From NCBI GenBank assembly GCA_025765615.1, contig JAIVFJ010000001.1, positions 1 to 64,000 of the forward strand: a DNA stretch of 64,000 nucleotides, in the 5' to 3' direction. The DNA is from Zopfochytrium polystomum. Lineage: Eukaryota > Chytridiomycota > Chytridiomycetes > Chytridiales > Chytridiaceae. The notes below the pieces were generated by a model that worked only from the letters and a program-made list of their open reading frames with translations, was not told where the DNA came from and made no database searches. The position numbers were made by a program, and so were the translations under genes. Positions 62,301 to 64,000 of this stretch are shown one piece after another. Numbering within the stretch: position 1 is the first letter of the stretch; every line of letters begins with the position of its first letter.

Positions 62301-63051
62301 CTTGAATGTGGACTGTGAACTGTGGTACTTGAATCTTTGACTGTGGGTTCTGTGAACTAGAGTCTTGGCCATGACTGTGAGCTCTATGAGCTCTACTTGA
62401 ATCTTGACTGTGAACTGTGAACTGTGGAACTTGAGTCTTGGCTGGCTGTGAATCTTGAATGAAGGGCTTGAGAGCATGAGACTTGGGGGCTTGACTTGAG
62501 TTTTGGGTGACTGTTCCGATTGGTGGACGTTGGACTTGACCAGTGACCCAATCAATGGCAGGGTTCTGGGCTTGCAGCCATGGTAATCCCAGGATGACAG
62601 AGAATGTGGGTGAGCCAAGATCCAATACTTCCAGGTTGACCATGGATGGTGGAAAGTCTTGGATGTGGAGGTTTAGCTTGGTTTCATGGCTGATTTCCTT
62701 GAACAGAGCATGATTGGCAAAGTGGACCTTGAGGGGTGTGGATTTCTTGATGGTGGGAATGGCACAAGACTTGGCAAGGGTGGCATCAATGATGTTGCAG
62801 GATGATCCAGAGTCGATAAGGGCCTTGGTTGTGATGGTTGACTTGGGTGAGAGTTGAATCTTGACATCCATGGTGAGTTGGTGGGGCTTGGAATCTGAGG
62901 TGTTTGTGGTGCTGGTGGTGGTGATGAAACAGGGGCAGCTTGGAGGAGGGTCCAGGGAATTGCCCCTCAGTGAGCCTGGACCTGGGAGTTTGGGTGCTTC
63001 TTCCTTGGGCAGTCCTTGACAGCATGCTCCTTGGAGCCACAGTAGAAACAC
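59339..63051 (-). pseudogene. Chromovirus pol: protease, RT, RNase H, integrase, chromodomain
   Basis: Open from 63051 to 60151. Protease: KALIDSGSSCNIID. Reverse transcriptase: LRPCVDYRDLNEMTVKNRYP, FSKIDLRGAYNLVRI, and the catalytic VIVYLDDILVF. RNase H: FTLETDASDYALGAVL, HDKELLAIVEAF, YSDHKNLTFF. Integrase: zinc-binding HPGEHKTYELV...CETCQRNK, DFIVKLP with the first Asp, and IISDRGPQF with the second. A TAA at 60151-60153 interrupts integrase just before the conserved TAYHPQTDGQTER, which follows in the same frame and carries the catalytic Glu. A frame change near 59730 separates this from the C-terminus, where a chromodomain (VEQILDAKWFGRTLKFLVKW, then YSDADNTWEPESNL) ends the protein at 59336-59340. 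As read it cannot make full-length integrase. Confidence 0.92.
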
Positions 63052-63890
63052 AGTCCCTGCTGGGCCCTCCTTGTTTTCTCCTCTTGGCTCAGAGGACCCT
63101 TAGGAAGTGTCTCAACTGCATCCACTTGCATGGGTTCAGGAACTGTAAGAGCTTGAGGGACTGGGGTAGGTCTTGATGTAGTTCCTACTTGTCTTTGCTT
63201 CAGCCTCTTGGAGTAGAGTCTGTTGTCAATCTTGATGGCAAGGAGAATGTACTCTTCCAAGGTCTCAGGGATGTGCAGAGACTGGGAGAGCATGTCTTGG
63301 ATAGACTCATGGAGACCATCATGGTACAGCTCCATCAGAGCTGCATCATTGTATCAAGAGTCTCTGGCTAGTTGCTTGAATTGGTTGGTGTAGGCCACAC
63401 AAGATTGCTTTCCTTGCTTGATATGCTTGAGCTTGGATCTTGCTGTCCAAGATGCGTAGGGGTCACCAAAGGTAGCTTCCAGCCCCTCCCAGAGCTCTTG
63501 CAGGGTGGTGGGTGTGCTTGGGAGAGATCTGTACCATGATTGAGCTTGACCAGACAGGAGGGTGCTTGTGAAAAGAACCTTGACTTGCTCACTGGGAAAT
63601 CTTGAAGGTTGGAGAAGGAAGACATTCTCCACAGTGGCCATAAAGTTCCTAAGGTCTTTGGCCAGCCCAGTGAACTTGTCAGGGCTGGGAACCTTGGGCT
63701 CTCTTGCTTCGTTTGGTTGGGGCAGGGGAAGAGCTTGATGTTCTTCTTGGTGAAGTTGTTGTTGAAGCTGGTGCTGCTAGTGAAGGACTTGTTCTTGAAG
63801 TTGGTGTGTCTGTCTTGGAGGGCTTGTAATTGGTCCATCAAGGCTTGGAAGGCAGTTGCATCAGGGAAGGTGTTGTTTGGGTCAGACATG
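62967..63890 (-). pseudogene. Chromovirus gag with zinc knuckle
   Basis: ATG at 63890 begins MSDPNNTFPDATAFQALMDQ, a heteropolymeric Gag N-terminus with a short coiled coil. A frame change near 63730-63790 leads to the conserved core (FTGLAKDLRNF, SGQAQSWYRSL, YTNQFKQLARDS). A TGA at 63354-63356 interrupts it; the same frame continues with ALMELYHDGLHESIQDML and ends in a CCHC knuckle, CFYCGSKEHAVKDC, near 63040. Pol overlaps the end in a different frame, so Pol would need a frameshift unless an indel error separates them. Confidence 0.85.
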
Positions 63891-63916
63891 ATGGCAGAGA
63901 GTAGTAGGAGAGGGTG

Positions 63917-63927
63917 AAGTGAATTAT
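63917..63927 (-). other. Self-priming primer-binding site
   Basis: On the minus strand, two bases after the 5' LTR, ATAATTCACTT is a perfect 11-nt complement of AAGTGAATTAT inside the LTR (27380-27390 in the solo copy), at the expected 5' end of the transcript. No tRNA 3' end match was recognised. Tf1 of fission yeast primes this way. Confidence 0.75.
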
Positions 63928-63929
63928 GA

Positions 63930-64000
63930 TGCCAGGAACAGGGCAGGACAGGACAAGGCAGACAAGGAACTGAGAGGAGTGATGATTGTATTGGAAACAA
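63930..64000 (-). repeat. 5' LTR of the chromovirus, partial
   Basis: The last 71 bases of the 5' LTR (element orientation) lie in the window; one mismatch to 59028-59098, in the terminal CTGACA (here CTGGCA). Confidence 0.92.

Larger units (their letters stand above)
59028..64000 (-). mobile_element. Ty3/gypsy chromovirus (Tf1-like), right end outside window
   Basis: Minus-strand element: 5' LTR beginning beyond the window and ending at 63930, primer-binding site 63917-63927, gag from 63890, protease, RT, RNase H and integrase with a C-terminal chromodomain, polypurine tract next to the 3' LTR at 59028-59335. The domain order PR-RT-RH-IN and the chromodomain place it in the chromoviruses. 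The ends of the two LTRs differ at one of 71 visible positions, so insertion is recent. Coding lesions are listed in the gag and pol entries. Confidence 0.95.

Overview
The window looks like nuclear DNA from an early-diverging, probably zoosporic (flagellated) fungus. It has GC-rich, intron-bearing housekeeping genes with short introns and GT-AG (a few apparent GC-AG) borders, U1-70K, Sec15 and Alg2 genes of eukaryotic type, and a Tf1-like chromodomain retrotransposon. The kinesin-13 gene carries an N-terminal SAM domain like the centriolar kinesin KIF24, which suggests an organism with centrioles. The lineage is an inference; no rRNA is present.

Layout. 1-3.2 kb: an intronless F-box-like/DUF4246 oxygenase gene. 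3.9-9.8 kb: two paralogous proline-rich CxHx6CxxC proteins on the minus strand, on either side of a 3.5 kb complex repeat array. 10.8-13.6 kb: convergent SDR and QorB-like oxidoreductases. 16.3 kb: tRNA-Val(CAC). 17.4-18.7 kb: U1-70K. 19.5-25.1 kb: a 1706-residue HEAT-repeat protein reconstructed from five phase-consistent exons. 25-31 kb: a transposon graveyard (Copia fragment, a solo LTR with intact target-site duplication, a non-LTR RNase H fragment, short dispersed repeats). 31.7-52.9 kb: a dense gene block with Cdc4/Fbxw7-like WD40, phosducin-like protein, ALG2 and SEC15 (head to head, 89 bp apart), KIF24-like kinesin, HIS5 and PHO13 (head to head), and a KLHDC4-like kelch protein. 53.8-55.5 kb: a KCTD-like BTB protein. 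57-64 kb: another Copia fragment, then a nearly complete Ty3/gypsy chromovirus running out of the window.

The most striking signal is in the chromovirus LTR. Its U3 is a run of 5-bp units alternating nGAAn and nTTCn in unbroken register, the architecture of a heat-shock element array. Two LTR copies differ in length by exactly two 45-bp (nine-pentamer) units. A TATA box follows, and 35 bp after it lies an 11-nt sequence perfectly complementary to the sequence just inside the 5' LTR, as in Tf1-type self-priming. Together these suggest a heat-shock-responsive, self-primed retrotransposon with tunable promoter strength.

A caution on data quality: at least eight conserved genes show single-base frame breaks, and where I could resolve them every one is a one-base insertion. 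This suggests uncorrected insertion errors in the assembly rather than decay, so several genes called here as frameshifted may be intact in the organism.
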